Source of the DNA: Actinophytocola sp. | GTDB taxonomy: Bacteria > Actinomycetota > Actinomycetes > Mycobacteriales > Pseudonocardiaceae | Direction: 5' to 3' | Assembly (NCBI GenBank): GCA_009379975.1 | Contig: WHSS01000001.1 | Location: 33,334 to 97,333, forward strand | DNA length: 64,000 nucleotides | Shown here: one piece after another, positions 1-10,083 of the stretch | Numbering within the stretch: position 1 is the stretch's first letter | Layout: each line of letters starts with the position of its first letter | Translations under genes and position numbers: made by a program | Notes under the pieces: model-generated | What the model was told of the DNA's origin: nothing | The model's input: only the letters and a program-made list of their open reading frames with translations | The model's database searches: none

Positions 1-51
1 GGCCACCACGGCAAAGGCCGCGATGGCAGAGAGTTTGGCAAGTTTGGCCAC
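1..51 (-). CDS. 5' end of a secreted/exported protein gene running off the left edge (partial)
   Basis: Reverse strand reads AAAGGAGA..GTG GCC AAA CTT GCC AAA CTC TCT GCC ATC GCG GCC TTT GCC GTG GTG: RBS plus signal-peptide-like start VAKLAKLSAIAAFAVVA. Confidence 0.5.
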   Translation of the reverse strand, partial: MAKLAKLSAIAAFAVVA

Positions 52-238
52 GACTGTCTCCTTTGGTGAACTAATCCGCGACTGACCGCTTTGTCGCAGC
101 AAGACCTGCAGAAGTTACCGAAGGCGGCAATCAAGGAGTTTGGAGTAATCAGACGTAACGGATCTAAGCCGACGAACGAACCTGAGATACCGCAACCGGG
201 CTGTCCGCAGGCAGCCATGAAGCTCAGGGGGGCGCCTG

Positions 239-3200
239 GTGGACCGAAGTCTGAGGGCACGACGAGCCGGCTTGCGGCTGGCTAGCGTAACCCTGACATC
301 AGTACTGGCGGCCTCGTTGCTTTCCGCGGTGGTCACGCCGGCCGTGGTTGCCGCTGGGGCCATCCCAGCCGGTTTCACCGACGAGTTGGTCCGTGGCGGC
401 CTGAACCAGCCAACGGCCGCGGTGTTCGCGCCCAACGGGCGGCTGTTCATCGGCGAGAAGAGCGGCATCGTCAAGACCTACGACTCGGTTGCCGACACCA
501 CACCCACGATCACCACGGATCTCCGGCCGAAGGTGCATGACTTCTGGGACCGGGGGCTGCTCGGACTGGCGATCGACCCGCAGTACCCGGCGCGGCCGTA
601 CCTCTATGCGCTCTACACCTATGACGCATTGCCTGGCCAGACGCACCCGAAGTGGAACGATGCCTGCCCAACGCCGCCCGGCCCCAATGGGGATGGCTGT
701 GTGGTCACCGGCAGGCTTTCCCGGCTGACGCTCGATGCCAACGGCGTGGCGACCGGCGCCGAGCAGGTGCTGATCACCGATTGGTGCCAGCAGTATCCCA
801 GCCACTCCATCGGCACGGTGACCTTCGGGCCGGACGGCGCCCTCTACGTCGGCGGCGGGGATGGTGCGAGCTTTACCTTCGCGGACTACGGCCAGCGCGG
901 GAATCCGTGCGGTGACCCGCCGTCGGCCGCGGGAACCAGCCTCAGTTCACCGACCTCTCGAGGTGGTGCGCTGCGCTCGCAGTCGCCCCGCCGCCCCGCC
1001 ACGGAACCCAGGACACTGGACGGCGCGATCATCCGGGTGAACCCGGACACCGGCGCGGCCATGCCAGGAAACCCGTTCGCGGGCAGCAGTGATGCCAACG
1101 CCCGCCGCATCATCGCCTACGGCATGCGCAATCAGTTCCGGTTCGGTTTCCGGCCGGGCACCAACGAGTTGTGGGTCGGCGACGTCGGCTGGGCAGCGTG
1201 GGAGGAGATCAACCGGATCCCGGACGCGACCGACGGCGTCGCGGAGAACTTCGGGTGGCCCTGCTTCGAGGGCGCTGGGCGTCAGGGTGGGTACGACGGG
1301 GCCGACCTGGCCTTGTGCGAGTCGCTGTATTCCGGGGGTGGCCAGACCGGGCCGTACTACACGTACCACCACGACGCCTCGGTCGTCAGCGGAGACGGGT
1401 GCCCGACGGGCAGTTCGGCGATCAGTGGGCTGGCGTTCGAGCAGGACAGCAACTACCCCGCCGCGTATGACGGCGCGCTGTTCTTCTCCGACTCATCGCG
1501 AATGTGTATCTGGGCGATGCAACTGGGTGCCAATGGCCAGCCCGATCCCAGCAAGCTGGTCACGCTGGCCAGCGGCGTTTCCCGCCCGGTGCAGCTCCTG
1601 TCCGGCCCCGGCGGGAATCTGTACTACGTCGCGTTCGACTCGGGCGAGCTTCGCCGGATCACCTACACCAGCGGCAACCGGGTGCCCAACGCCGTTGCTA
1701 CCGCAGACCCTCGGTCTGGGCCCGCGCCGTTGACCGTGCGGTTCGACGGCTCCGGCTCGAGTGACCCTGACCTGGGCGACACCTTGCGGTATGCCTGGGA
1801 CCTCGACGGAGACGGTGCCTATGACGACTCCACCGCATCGAAGCCCGAGCACACCTACGTGGAGGTCGGCCTGGTACGGGCGGGGCTCAAGGTCACCGAC
1901 CAGGAGGGGCTGAGCGACACGGCCTCCGTCGACATCGACGTCGGTGCACCGGCCAATCCGCATCCGGTCGTCACCATCGATGAGCCGTCGTCGGCACTGA
2001 CCTGGCGGGTCGGTCAGCAGGTGTCCTTCTCGGGGCGGGCCGCCGACCCGCAAGACGGCGCCTTGCCCGCATCGGCCTTGACCTGGCGGCTGACGTTGCA
2101 GCACTGCTCGTCGCTCGACAACTGCCACGCACACGTCGTGCAGGACTTCGCTGGGATCGCATCTGGTTCCTTCACTGCGCCCGACCACGGGTATCCGTCG
2201 TATCTGGACCTTCGGCTGACCGCGACGGACTCCGACGGAAACACCGGCAGCCAGACGGTCCGGCTCGAGCCGAAGACGGTGAAGCTCGACTTCGAGTCGA
2301 GCCCGGCCGGGCTGGAACTGACGGTCGGCAGCGCTACCCAGCGGGCTCCGTTCAGCCGGACGGTCATCGTCGGCTCGACCAACTCGATCAGTGCCCCGAA
2401 CCCGCAGGATCCCGGGGACTACTGGTTCACCGGATGGTCGGACAGCGGAGCTCGGGCGCACGAGACCACCGCACCCGCGACGCCAGAGACCTACCGGGCC
2501 TCGTTCGTGACTTGCACGGTCAACGGCGTGACGGTGCCGGACTGCGGCGGGGCGACGCCGAGTGCGCCGCGATCGGTGGACGCTTTCGGCGGCCGCGGGA
2601 AGGCGACCGTGTCCTGGCAGCATCCGCACTGGCCGGGCGTCGACGGCGTGACGAAATACCGGGTGAGCGTCGAGGGCGGCAGGGTCTACGACAACATCAG
2701 CCCGACCGCGACCAGCCAGACGGTGTCCGGGCTGGGCAACAAGAGCGAGACCTTCACCGTGCAGGCCTTCAGCGCGGCGGGAGCCGGCCCGGCGGTCAGC
2801 ACATCGCTGAGCGGGAGCCGGGTGGCTTCGTCGACGACACCGAGCACCCTCACGTACGGATCCTCGACGACGATCAAGGGTGTCTACACCGACACCGACA
2901 CCGGCGCGGCGCTCCCGGGGCTGTCGATCGACATGTGGGCACGGCCCAAGGGGTGGACGACGTGGACGTTGCGAACCAGCGCGACGACGGACAGCAGCGG
3001 TGTCGTGAAGTTCGCGAGCCGGACGCCACGGCATTACGAATACCAGCTTCGGTTCGAGGGGAACTCCGCCTACCTCGGCACGACGTCGTCGGTCCGGCCC
3101 GTCACCGTTCGACACCGGGTATCCGCCTCCTTCGCCGACGCCACGGTGACCAGGGGGACGACGGCCAAGCTGTCCGGTTACGTGTCTCCTCGTCACGCTG

Positions 3201-3397
3201 GTCAGTACGTCCGGCTGCAGCGATATTCGGGCGGCAAGTGGGCGACGGTCTCCTCGAAGAAGCTCTCGTCGACGAGCAAGTACACCTTCTATATCCGCTG
3301 GTCGACGCGGGGCAGCTACCGCTACCGGGTCATGAAGCCCAGCCACTATGACCACGCCGCCGGCTACAGCTCCGCGCGCTACCTGTATGTGCGCTGA
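239..3397 (+). CDS. Secreted PQQ-dependent sugar dehydrogenase (glucose/sorbosone dehydrogenase-like beta-propeller) with PKD and fibronectin III domains
   Basis: Signal peptide; GFTDELVRGGLNQPTAAVFAPNGRLFIGEKSG..., LDGAIIRVNPDTGAAMPGNPF, PKD-like VRFDGSGSSDPDLGDTLRYAWDLDGDG, Fn3-like APRSVDAFGGRGKATVSWQHP. Confidence 0.85.
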   Translation: MDRSLRARRAGLRLASVTLTSVLAASLLSAVVTPAVVAAGAIPAGFTDELVRGGLNQPTAAVFAPNGRLFIGEKSGIVKTYDSVADTTPTITTDLRPKVHDFWDRGLLGLAIDPQYPARPYLYALYTYDALPGQTHPKWNDACPTPPGPNGDGCVVTGRLSRLTLDANGVATGAEQVLITDWCQQYPSHSIGTVTFGPDGALYVGGGDGASFTFADYGQRGNPCGDPPSAAGTSLSSPTSRGGALRSQSPRRPATEPRTLDGAIIRVNPDTGAAMPGNPFAGSSDANARRIIAYGMRNQFRFGFRPGTNELWVGDVGWAAWEEINRIPDATDGVAENFGWPCFEGAGRQGGYDGADLALCESLYSGGGQTGPYYTYHHDASVVSGDGCPTGSSAISGLAFEQDSNYPAAYDGALFFSDSSRMCIWAMQLGANGQPDPSKLVTLASGVSRPVQLLSGPGGNLYYVAFDSGELRRITYTSGNRVPNAVATADPRSGPAPLTVRFDGSGSSDPDLGDTLRYAWDLDGDGAYDDSTASKPEHTYVEVGLVRAGLKVTDQEGLSDTASVDIDVGAPANPHPVVTIDEPSSALTWRVGQQVSFSGRAADPQDGALPASALTWRLTLQHCSSLDNCHAHVVQDFAGIASGSFTAPDHGYPSYLDLRLTATDSDGNTGSQTVRLEPKTVKLDFESSPAGLELTVGSATQRAPFSRTVIVGSTNSISAPNPQDPGDYWFTGWSDSGARAHETTAPATPETYRASFVTCTVNGVTVPDCGGATPSAPRSVDAFGGRGKATVSWQHPHWPGVDGVTKYRVSVEGGRVYDNISPTATSQTVSGLGNKSETFTVQAFSAAGAGPAVSTSLSGSRVASSTTPSTLTYGSSTTIKGVYTDTDTGAALPGLSIDMWARPKGWTTWTLRTSATTDSSGVVKFASRTPRHYEYQLRFEGNSAYLGTTSSVRPVTVRHRVSASFADATVTRGTTAKLSGYVSPRHAGQYVRLQRYSGGKWATVSSKKLSSTSKYTFYIRWSTRGSYRYRVMKPSHYDHAAGYSSARYLYVR

Positions 3398-3596
3398 TCA
3401 GCTCGCGCGACGGCCACTCGTCCGTCTTATTTGTTATGTCAACAACGTCACGAAGGTCCGTTATTGGCGTAACTCTTTCGGGTGGCATGGCGACTCTAAG
3501 GCAAGCAACGCCAGTGGTTTCCGCGGTCGCGTCACGACGGGGCACCTTCGGTGGGCACCGCCATCTCGCGGCGCCCTGCGATAGCTACGTGACTAG

Positions 3597-5102
3597 ATGG
3601 TACTGGGACGGGGTCAGATGACGGAGCAACTCGAGTCTCGCTGGGTCAGACCCGCCGAGGTCTCCGACGTGCCGCGGGCTCTGCGCGGGGTGTTCCGTAC
3701 GCCGGCCACCCGTTGGGAACCCCGTTACCGCCGGTCGGTGATCGCCAGCGACATCGTCGCGATCGTGGTCGTCGTGCTGGTGGTGGGCGCCGTGATGAAG
3801 CTTCGGCATCGCGCGTGGGAGCTGCCATCGCTCATCATGCTCGAGGTCATCACCGTCGCCGGCGTCCTGATCGCACTCGGGCTGAGCCGGGTGTGGCATC
3901 CGGTGGTGCTGGGGCAGGGCGCCGAGGAGTTCGGCAGGTTGGGCAAAGGGCTGTTCGCATCGATCGTCGCGCTCAATGTCGGGATGCTCGCCACTGGCAG
4001 CATCCCCGGCTCGCGGCTGTGGGCATTCGTGGTGGTGCCGGCGATCGCATTGCTGGTCTATCCGCAGCGGTACATCCTGAGGCGCCTGCTGCACCGGGAG
4101 CGCAGGCGCGGCCGGTGCCTGCTCCCCGTGCTCGCCGCCGGGAACGTGGATTCGGTGCGCGACCTGATCGTTCGCACCAAACTGGCGCCGCACGTCGGCT
4201 GGCAGGTCGCGGCGGCGTGTACGCGAGCAGGTCGCGGCAGCGCGGTAGAGGGCGTTCCGGTCGTGGGAGCCTTCGATGACACGGCTGATCACGTCAAGCG
4301 CGGCGGGTACCGGATCGTGGCCGTCACGCCGGATCCCTACTGGACTCCCGACCGGTTGCGGCGACTGGCGTGGGACCTGGAGGGCACCGGCACCGAGATG
4401 GTGATCGATCCGGGGCTGATGGAGGTCGCCGGCCCTCGGCTGCACATCACCGGCGTGCTCGGCATGCCGGTATTGCGGGTGAGCGCGCCGGCGTTCACCG
4501 GGTTCCGCCGGGTGATCAAGGCAATGGCCGATCGTGGCGCCGCCGCCATGCTGCTTCTCCTGATGATGCCGGTCATGGTGACGGTGTCGGTGTTCATCAA
4601 GCTCGAGAGCAAGGGGCCGGTGTTCTACCGCCAGCGCCGGGTGGGCAAGGACGGTAGCCAGTTCATGATGGTCAAGTTCCGGACCATGGTTCGCGACGCG
4701 GATGCGCGCCGCACGGACCTAGCCGAGGACAACGAGGGTGCCGGGCTGCTGTTCAAGATCCGAGACGACCCTCGCGTGACCAAGGTCGGGTCCTTCTTGC
4801 GCCGGTACTCCATCGACGAGCTTCCGCAGCTGTTCAACGTGCTCGGCGGCAGCATGTCGCTGGTCGGTCCCCGGCCGCCGCTGCCGGAGGAATGCGAGCA
4901 GTACGCGCCGGATGTGCGACGACGGCTGCTGGTCAAGCCGGGGATGACCGGACTGTGGCAGGTGAGCGGGCGGAGTGACCTGTCATGGGACGAGTCGATC
5001 CGGCTGGACCTGCGCTACGTCGAGGACTGGTCGCTCGCGCTCGACGCGATGATCTTGTGGAAGACCTTCCGGGCAGTGCTCAGCGGTGAAGGAGCCTATT
5101 GA
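3597..5102 (+). CDS. Exopolysaccharide biosynthesis polyprenyl glycosylphosphotransferase (initiating sugar transferase)
   Basis: C-terminal KLESKGPVFYRQRRVGKDGSQFMMVKFRTM...RRYSIDELPQLFNVLGGSMSLVGPRPPLPEE...KPGMTGLWQVSGRS bacterial sugar transferase signature. Confidence 0.95.
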   Translation: MVLGRGQMTEQLESRWVRPAEVSDVPRALRGVFRTPATRWEPRYRRSVIASDIVAIVVVVLVVGAVMKLRHRAWELPSLIMLEVITVAGVLIALGLSRVWHPVVLGQGAEEFGRLGKGLFASIVALNVGMLATGSIPGSRLWAFVVVPAIALLVYPQRYILRRLLHRERRRGRCLLPVLAAGNVDSVRDLIVRTKLAPHVGWQVAAACTRAGRGSAVEGVPVVGAFDDTADHVKRGGYRIVAVTPDPYWTPDRLRRLAWDLEGTGTEMVIDPGLMEVAGPRLHITGVLGMPVLRVSAPAFTGFRRVIKAMADRGAAAMLLLLMMPVMVTVSVFIKLESKGPVFYRQRRVGKDGSQFMMVKFRTMVRDADARRTDLAEDNEGAGLLFKIRDDPRVTKVGSFLRRYSIDELPQLFNVLGGSMSLVGPRPPLPEECEQYAPDVRRRLLVKPGMTGLWQVSGRSDLSWDESIRLDLRYVEDWSLALDAMILWKTFRAVLSGEGAY

Positions 5103-6337
5103 TGAAGTCGTGCAGGCTATGTGGTTCGGAGTCGCTGTTCAGTGTCCTCGACCTCGGTGCGACGCCTCCGTGCGAGCGCATTCTGACCGAGGCACAGCTC
5201 GACGAACCGGAAGTCACCTATCCGTTGCATCTGCGGGTTTGCCAGTCGTGCTGGCTCGCGCAGATCCCGGCGCTGATCACACCCGAAGACACCTTCACGG
5301 AGTACGCGTACTTCTCGTCGTACTCGACGTCGTGGGTAGACCACGCGCGCGGATACGTGCACGGTTCGATCGAGCGGCTTCGGCTCGATGAACGGTCTTT
5401 CGTGGTCGAGGTTGCCAGCAACGATGGCTACCTGCTTCGGCACTTCGTCGAGCGACGGGTCCCGTGCCTGGGCATCGAGCCTTCGGTCAACGTCGGACAA
5501 GCGGCGAGGGACCTCGGCGTTCCCACGCTCACGGCCTTCCTCGACGAGGATCTCGGGACCGGGGTGCGTGCCGAGCACGGTCCCGCCGACCTCGTGGTCG
5601 CGAACAACGTCTACGCGCACATCCCCGATGTCATCGGGTTCACCAAAGGGCTTCGCGCGCTGGTGGCCGAGGCCGGGTGGGTGTCGATCGAGGTGCACCA
5701 CCTGCTGCCGCTGATCGAGCAGAATCAGTTCGACACCATTTACCACGAGCATTTCCAGTACTACACAGTCGCCTCGGCTCAGCGTGCGCTGGCCAGCGGC
5801 GGGCTCAAACTGGTCGACGTCGAACTGCTGCCCACCCACGGTGGCTCGATCCGGCTTTGGGCCCGGCCGGAGGAGGTACCGGGTGATTTGAGCACCCGGA
5901 TGCTCGATGTTCTCGCGCGAGAGAAGGCCGCCGGCCTGCACGACGTGACCGGATATGTCGGCTTCGCCGAACGGGTGGCCAAGCTCCGGCGTGAGCTCCT
6001 GTCGTTTCTGATCGCCGCCGCCGAGCGCGGTCAAAGCGTTGTCGGCTACGGCGCGCCCGGCAAAGGCAACACCCTGCTCAACTACTGCGGCATCCGCCCG
6101 GACCTGCTCGGGTACACGGTCGACCGGAACCCGTACAAGCATGGCAAGTTCACTCCGGGCATGCGGATACCGGTACTGCCGCCGGCGCGCATGGCGCAGG
6201 ACCGCCCCGACTACGTGCTGATCCTGCCGTGGAACCTCCGCGACGAGATCGCCGATCAACTGTCCTGCGTCCACGAGTGGGGCGGACGCCTGATCGTGCC
6301 CGTTCCCAACGTCGAAATCGTCGAGGTGGCGTCATGA
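5099..6337 (+). CDS. Class I SAM-dependent C-methyltransferase (NDP-sugar C-methyltransferase family, N-terminal zinc-binding domain)
   Basis: CRLCGSESLFSVLDLGATPPCERIL ... EVASNDGYLLRHF ... VVGYGAPGKGNTLLNYCGI; ATGA overlap with upstream gene. Confidence 0.9.
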   Translation: MMKSCRLCGSESLFSVLDLGATPPCERILTEAQLDEPEVTYPLHLRVCQSCWLAQIPALITPEDTFTEYAYFSSYSTSWVDHARGYVHGSIERLRLDERSFVVEVASNDGYLLRHFVERRVPCLGIEPSVNVGQAARDLGVPTLTAFLDEDLGTGVRAEHGPADLVVANNVYAHIPDVIGFTKGLRALVAEAGWVSIEVHHLLPLIEQNQFDTIYHEHFQYYTVASAQRALASGGLKLVDVELLPTHGGSIRLWARPEEVPGDLSTRMLDVLAREKAAGLHDVTGYVGFAERVAKLRRELLSFLIAAAERGQSVVGYGAPGKGNTLLNYCGIRPDLLGYTVDRNPYKHGKFTPGMRIPVLPPARMAQDRPDYVLILPWNLRDEIADQLSCVHEWGGRLIVPVPNVEIVEVAS

Positions 6338-7119
6338 AGGTCGTCCTCTTCTGTGGTGGCTATGGCATGCGCATGCGTACCGGAGTCGCTTCCGATGTGC
6401 CGAAACCCATGCAGATGGTGGGGCCGCGGCCGCTGATCTGGCACGTCATGCGGTACTACGCCCACTTCGGCCACACCGAGTTCGTCCTTTGCCTCGGCTA
6501 CGGGGCGCATCACATCAAAGACTTCTTCCTGAACTACCAGGAGACGACCTCCAACGACTTCGTGCTGCGCGGCGGGAAGGCCGAGTTGTTGTCCACCGAC
6601 ATCGCCGACTGGTCGATCACGTTCGTGCAGACGGGAATCGAGTCCGCGATCGGTGAGCGACTGCGTCGCGTGCGGGACTACCTGGAAGACGACGAGATGT
6701 TCTTGGCCAACTACGCCGACGTGCTGACCGACGCGCCATTGGACCAGATCATCGATCGTTTCTCCGATTCCGACGCGGGAGCTTCGATGATGGTGGTGCC
6801 ACCGCAGTCGTCGTTCCACTGTGTCGAGCTGGGTGAGGACGGCAAGGTCGGCACGATCACCGCGGTCAGCGAGATGCCGCTGTGGGAGAACGGCGGTTAC
6901 TTCGTGCTCCGCCAGGAGGTGTTCGACCACATCCCCGCCAACGGGGACCTGGTCGCCGACGGCTGCATGCAGCTCGCCAAGCGGGGACGGCTGCTGGCCT
7001 ACCCGTACCGCGGGTTCTGGAAGCCGACGGACACGGTGAAGGAGCGCGTCGCATTGGACGACGCCTACTCCCGCGGCGACCGGAAGTGGATGGTGTGGGA
7101 CGCGGTGGCTTCCCGATGA
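6334..7119 (+). CDS. Glucose-1-phosphate cytidylyltransferase-like sugar nucleotidyltransferase
   Basis: MKVVLFCGGYGMRMRTGVASDVPKPMQMVGPRPLIWHVMRYYAHFGHTEFVLCLGY; start trimmed to ATG at 6334 (ATGA overlap). Confidence 0.88.
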   Translation: MKVVLFCGGYGMRMRTGVASDVPKPMQMVGPRPLIWHVMRYYAHFGHTEFVLCLGYGAHHIKDFFLNYQETTSNDFVLRGGKAELLSTDIADWSITFVQTGIESAIGERLRRVRDYLEDDEMFLANYADVLTDAPLDQIIDRFSDSDAGASMMVVPPQSSFHCVELGEDGKVGTITAVSEMPLWENGGYFVLRQEVFDHIPANGDLVADGCMQLAKRGRLLAYPYRGFWKPTDTVKERVALDDAYSRGDRKWMVWDAVASR

Positions 7120-7763
7120 TGCGGTTGGGTGTGGGTGACGTGCGCAGCATCGTCGTGCTGGGCGCCCATTGCGACGACATCGCGATCGGGGCGGGCGGAT
7201 CGCTGCTGACGATCTGTGCGGGACGTCCCGATCTGCGCGTCGATGCGCTTGTGCTCTCCGGCGGCGGCACGGACCGGGAGTCCGAGGAACGGGCCGCACT
7301 CGAGTCGTTCTGCCCGGGGAGCGACCTGCACCTGACTGTGCTCAAGCTCGCCGACGGCCGGGTCCCCGCGCAGTGGGACGAGGCCAAGTCCGCCGTGCAG
7401 GAACTGCGTGAGCGTACCGACCCCGATCTGGTGTTCGCGCCGCACTCGGCCGACGCCCACCAGGACCACCGGACCCTGGCCGAGCTCGTGCCGACCGCGT
7501 TCCGGGACCACCTGGTGCTCGGCTACGAGATCGTGAAGTGGGACGGCGACCTCGGCAGCCCGTCGGTGTATCAGCAACTTCCTCCCGAACTGGCCGAAGA
7601 AAAGGTGGCGCTGCTGCAACGGAGCTACCGGTCGCAGCGACATCGTCCGTGGTACGACCGGGAGGCCTTTCTCGGGCTCGCACGGATTCGTGGCATCGAA
7701 TGCCACGCGCGCTACGCGGAAGCCTTCTACAGCACCAAGTTGACGATTGATCTGGAGGGCTGA
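7116..7763 (+). CDS. PIG-L/LmbE family deacetylase
   Basis: VVLGAHCDDIAIGAGG (HxDD motif) and HSADAHQDHRTL; ATGA overlap. Confidence 0.88.
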   Translation: MMRLGVGDVRSIVVLGAHCDDIAIGAGGSLLTICAGRPDLRVDALVLSGGGTDRESEERAALESFCPGSDLHLTVLKLADGRVPAQWDEAKSAVQELRERTDPDLVFAPHSADAHQDHRTLAELVPTAFRDHLVLGYEIVKWDGDLGSPSVYQQLPPELAEEKVALLQRSYRSQRHRPWYDREAFLGLARIRGIECHARYAEAFYSTKLTIDLEG

Positions 7764-7766
7764 TCC

Positions 7767-8804
7767 ATGCGCGTGTTGCTGACCGGACACCAGGGCTACC
7801 TTGGCACGGTGATGGCGCCGGTGCTGCAAGCGGCAGGTCACCAGGTGCACGGTCTCGATTCGGGGCTGTTCGCAGGGTGCTTGCTCGGCCCGGATCCGGA
7901 GGATCCACCCGGTTACCTGATCGACCTGCGCGACGTTACGTTGCGGCTTCTTGCCGGCTTCGACGCCGTCGTGCACCTCGCGGCGTTGTCCAACGACCCG
8001 CTCGGCTCGCTCGCGCCCGACCTCACCTACGACATCAACCACCGGGCATCGGTTCGCTTGGCGAGGCTCGCTCGCGACGCCGGGGTGCGTCGGTTTCTGT
8101 ACGCCTCGACGTGCTCGGTGTACGGCGCGTCCAGCAGCGCGGACCTGCTGGACGAGGACGCTCCGCTGCGGCCGGTGACCCCGTACGCGGAGTCGAAGGT
8201 GCGGGTCGAGGACGACCTGCTCGAGCTGGCCGACGGCGACTTCTCGCCGGTGTTCATGCGCAACGCGACGGCGTTCGGCTTCTCGCCGCGGCTGCGTGCC
8301 GACATCGTGCTGAACAACCTGGTCGCCCACGCCTGCTTGACGGGGCAGGTCCGGGTGCTGTCCGACGGCACGCCATGGCGCCCGCTGGTGCATGCCGCCG
8401 ACATCGCCGATGCGTTCGCCGCCGTTCTGGTCGCTCCGCGGGATGCGGTGCATACGCGGGCGTTCAACGTCGGCACCGAGCTGAACAATCTGACGGTGGC
8501 CGAGATCGCCGGTGAGGTCGTTGCCGCCGTGCCAGGCTCGAATCTGCTGATCACCGGGGAGAACGGAGCCGACCCACGCTCATACCGGGTGGACTTCGCC
8601 CGCATCCGGGCCGCGCTGCCGGCTTACGCCGCTCGCTGGACGGTGAAGGCGGGTGCGGTCGAGCTGGCCGAAGCCTACGAGCGGTACGGCCTGACCCGGC
8701 GCGACTTCGAACGCCGGTTCACCCGGCTCGCGTGGCTGTCCGACCGCGCGGCCGCGGGCGATATCGATGGCGAGCTGCGGCCGCACGTGGTGGCGAGCCG
8801 ATGA
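7767..8804 (+). CDS. NAD-dependent epimerase/dehydratase (extended SDR)
   Basis: VLLTGHQGYLG Rossmann motif; YASTCSVYG...PYAESKVRVED (YxxxK). Confidence 0.88.
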   Translation: MRVLLTGHQGYLGTVMAPVLQAAGHQVHGLDSGLFAGCLLGPDPEDPPGYLIDLRDVTLRLLAGFDAVVHLAALSNDPLGSLAPDLTYDINHRASVRLARLARDAGVRRFLYASTCSVYGASSSADLLDEDAPLRPVTPYAESKVRVEDDLLELADGDFSPVFMRNATAFGFSPRLRADIVLNNLVAHACLTGQVRVLSDGTPWRPLVHAADIADAFAAVLVAPRDAVHTRAFNVGTELNNLTVAEIAGEVVAAVPGSNLLITGENGADPRSYRVDFARIRAALPAYAARWTVKAGAVELAEAYERYGLTRRDFERRFTRLAWLSDRAAAGDIDGELRPHVVASR

Positions 8805-10078
8805 CGACCGGCGTCGGCGAAAATCTGCACGCCTTGGTGCGCCGGCTCTACCCGCTGTGCCGCAGCATCACTGGCGACGGCGTGCGGGAGACGCTGCGGA
8901 TCGTGTCCGAGCTGTTGCCGCTGGATATCTTCGAGGTGCCCACCGGCACGCGGGTGTTCGACTGGACGGTGCCCCAGGAGTGGACCATCCGCGACGCCTA
9001 TGTCGCTAACGTGGCCGGTGAGCGGGTGATCGACTTCGCGGAGTCGAACCTGCACCTGGTCGGCTACAGCGTGCCGGTGTCGCGGACGATGAGCCTCGAC
9101 GAGTTGCGGCCACACCTGCATACGCTGCCGGAGCAGCCGAACCTCATCCCTTACCGGACGACGTACTACCAGCGTGACTGGGGCTTCTGCCTGCGGCATC
9201 GGACGTTGGAGTCGTTGCCTGACGGCGAATATTGGGTCGAGATCGACTCAACACTGACCGACGGCCACCTCACCTACGGCGAGCACGTCGTGCCGGGGCA
9301 GGTCGCCGACGAGGTGATCGTCTCTAGCCACCTCTGCCACCCGTCGCTGGCCAACGACAACCTTGCGGGCATCGCCGTGGCCACCTACCTCGCCAGGGCA
9401 TTGGCCGATTCGGACCCGTTCTTCACCTACCGCTTCCTGTTCATCCCTGGCACCATCGGGTCGATCACCTGGCTTGCCGGGAACTTCGACCGGATCGAGC
9501 GGGTCAAGCACGGACTGGTGCTGGCGTGCGCGGGTGATGCGGGTCCGCTCACCTACAAGCGCAGCAGGCGCGGTGATGCTGGGATCGACCGCGCCGTGGA
9601 GCATGTGTTGACCGCCTCCGGCCGCGACCACCGGGTGGTCGACTTCTCGCCATACGGCTACGACGAACGGCAGTTCTGCTCGCCGGGATTCAACCTCGGC
9701 GTCGGGTGCCTGACGAGGACGCCGTATGCGGCCTATCCCGAGTACCACACGTCGGCGGACAATCCCGACTTCGTCTCGCCGAACGCGATGGCCGACACCC
9801 TCGACACCTGCATCGAGGTGATGTCCGTGCTCGACCGCGACCGGCGCTACGTGAACCTCAGCCCGTACTGCGAGCCGCAACTGGGCAAGCGCGGACTGTA
9901 TGACTCCCTCGGCGGACGCAGCGACGCCAAGCAGGCGCAGCTGGCGTTGCTGTGGGTACTGAACTTCTCCGACGGAGGGCATTCGTTACTCGACATCGCC
10001 AAGCGCTCCGGGTTGCCGTTCGACACCGTCGCCGACGCTGCGCATGCCCTGCGTGCGTCGGACCTGATCAAGGAGTAG
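8801..10078 (+). CDS. DUF4910/DUF2172 aminopeptidase-like protein with C-terminal winged-helix-like segment
   Basis: LVRRLYPLCRSITGDGVRETLRIV...FDWTVPQEWTIRDAYV; SSHLCHPSLANDNLAG; PGTIGSITWL; EYHTSADNPDFV; start set at ATG 8801 (ATGA overlap). Confidence 0.8.
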   Translation: MTTGVGENLHALVRRLYPLCRSITGDGVRETLRIVSELLPLDIFEVPTGTRVFDWTVPQEWTIRDAYVANVAGERVIDFAESNLHLVGYSVPVSRTMSLDELRPHLHTLPEQPNLIPYRTTYYQRDWGFCLRHRTLESLPDGEYWVEIDSTLTDGHLTYGEHVVPGQVADEVIVSSHLCHPSLANDNLAGIAVATYLARALADSDPFFTYRFLFIPGTIGSITWLAGNFDRIERVKHGLVLACAGDAGPLTYKRSRRGDAGIDRAVEHVLTASGRDHRVVDFSPYGYDERQFCSPGFNLGVGCLTRTPYAAYPEYHTSADNPDFVSPNAMADTLDTCIEVMSVLDRDRRYVNLSPYCEPQLGKRGLYDSLGGRSDAKQAQLALLWVLNFSDGGHSLLDIAKRSGLPFDTVADAAHALRASDLIKE

Positions 10079-10083
10079 CGCCC

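Noticed and set aside
1493-3355. 620-aa minus-strand ORF
   Set aside because: Shadow ORF antisense to the PQQ dehydrogenase; low-complexity Arg/Gly/Pro-rich translation typical of high-GC third-codon bias.
3398-3596. Possible CRISPR or tRNA in intergenic DNA
   Set aside because: No spaced direct repeats and no cloverleaf/TPsiC-like sequence seen here or elsewhere in the window; looks like a promoter region.
7065-8453. 462-aa minus-strand ORF
   Set aside because: Antisense to PIG-L and SDR genes, both with clear family motifs; no recognisable domain.
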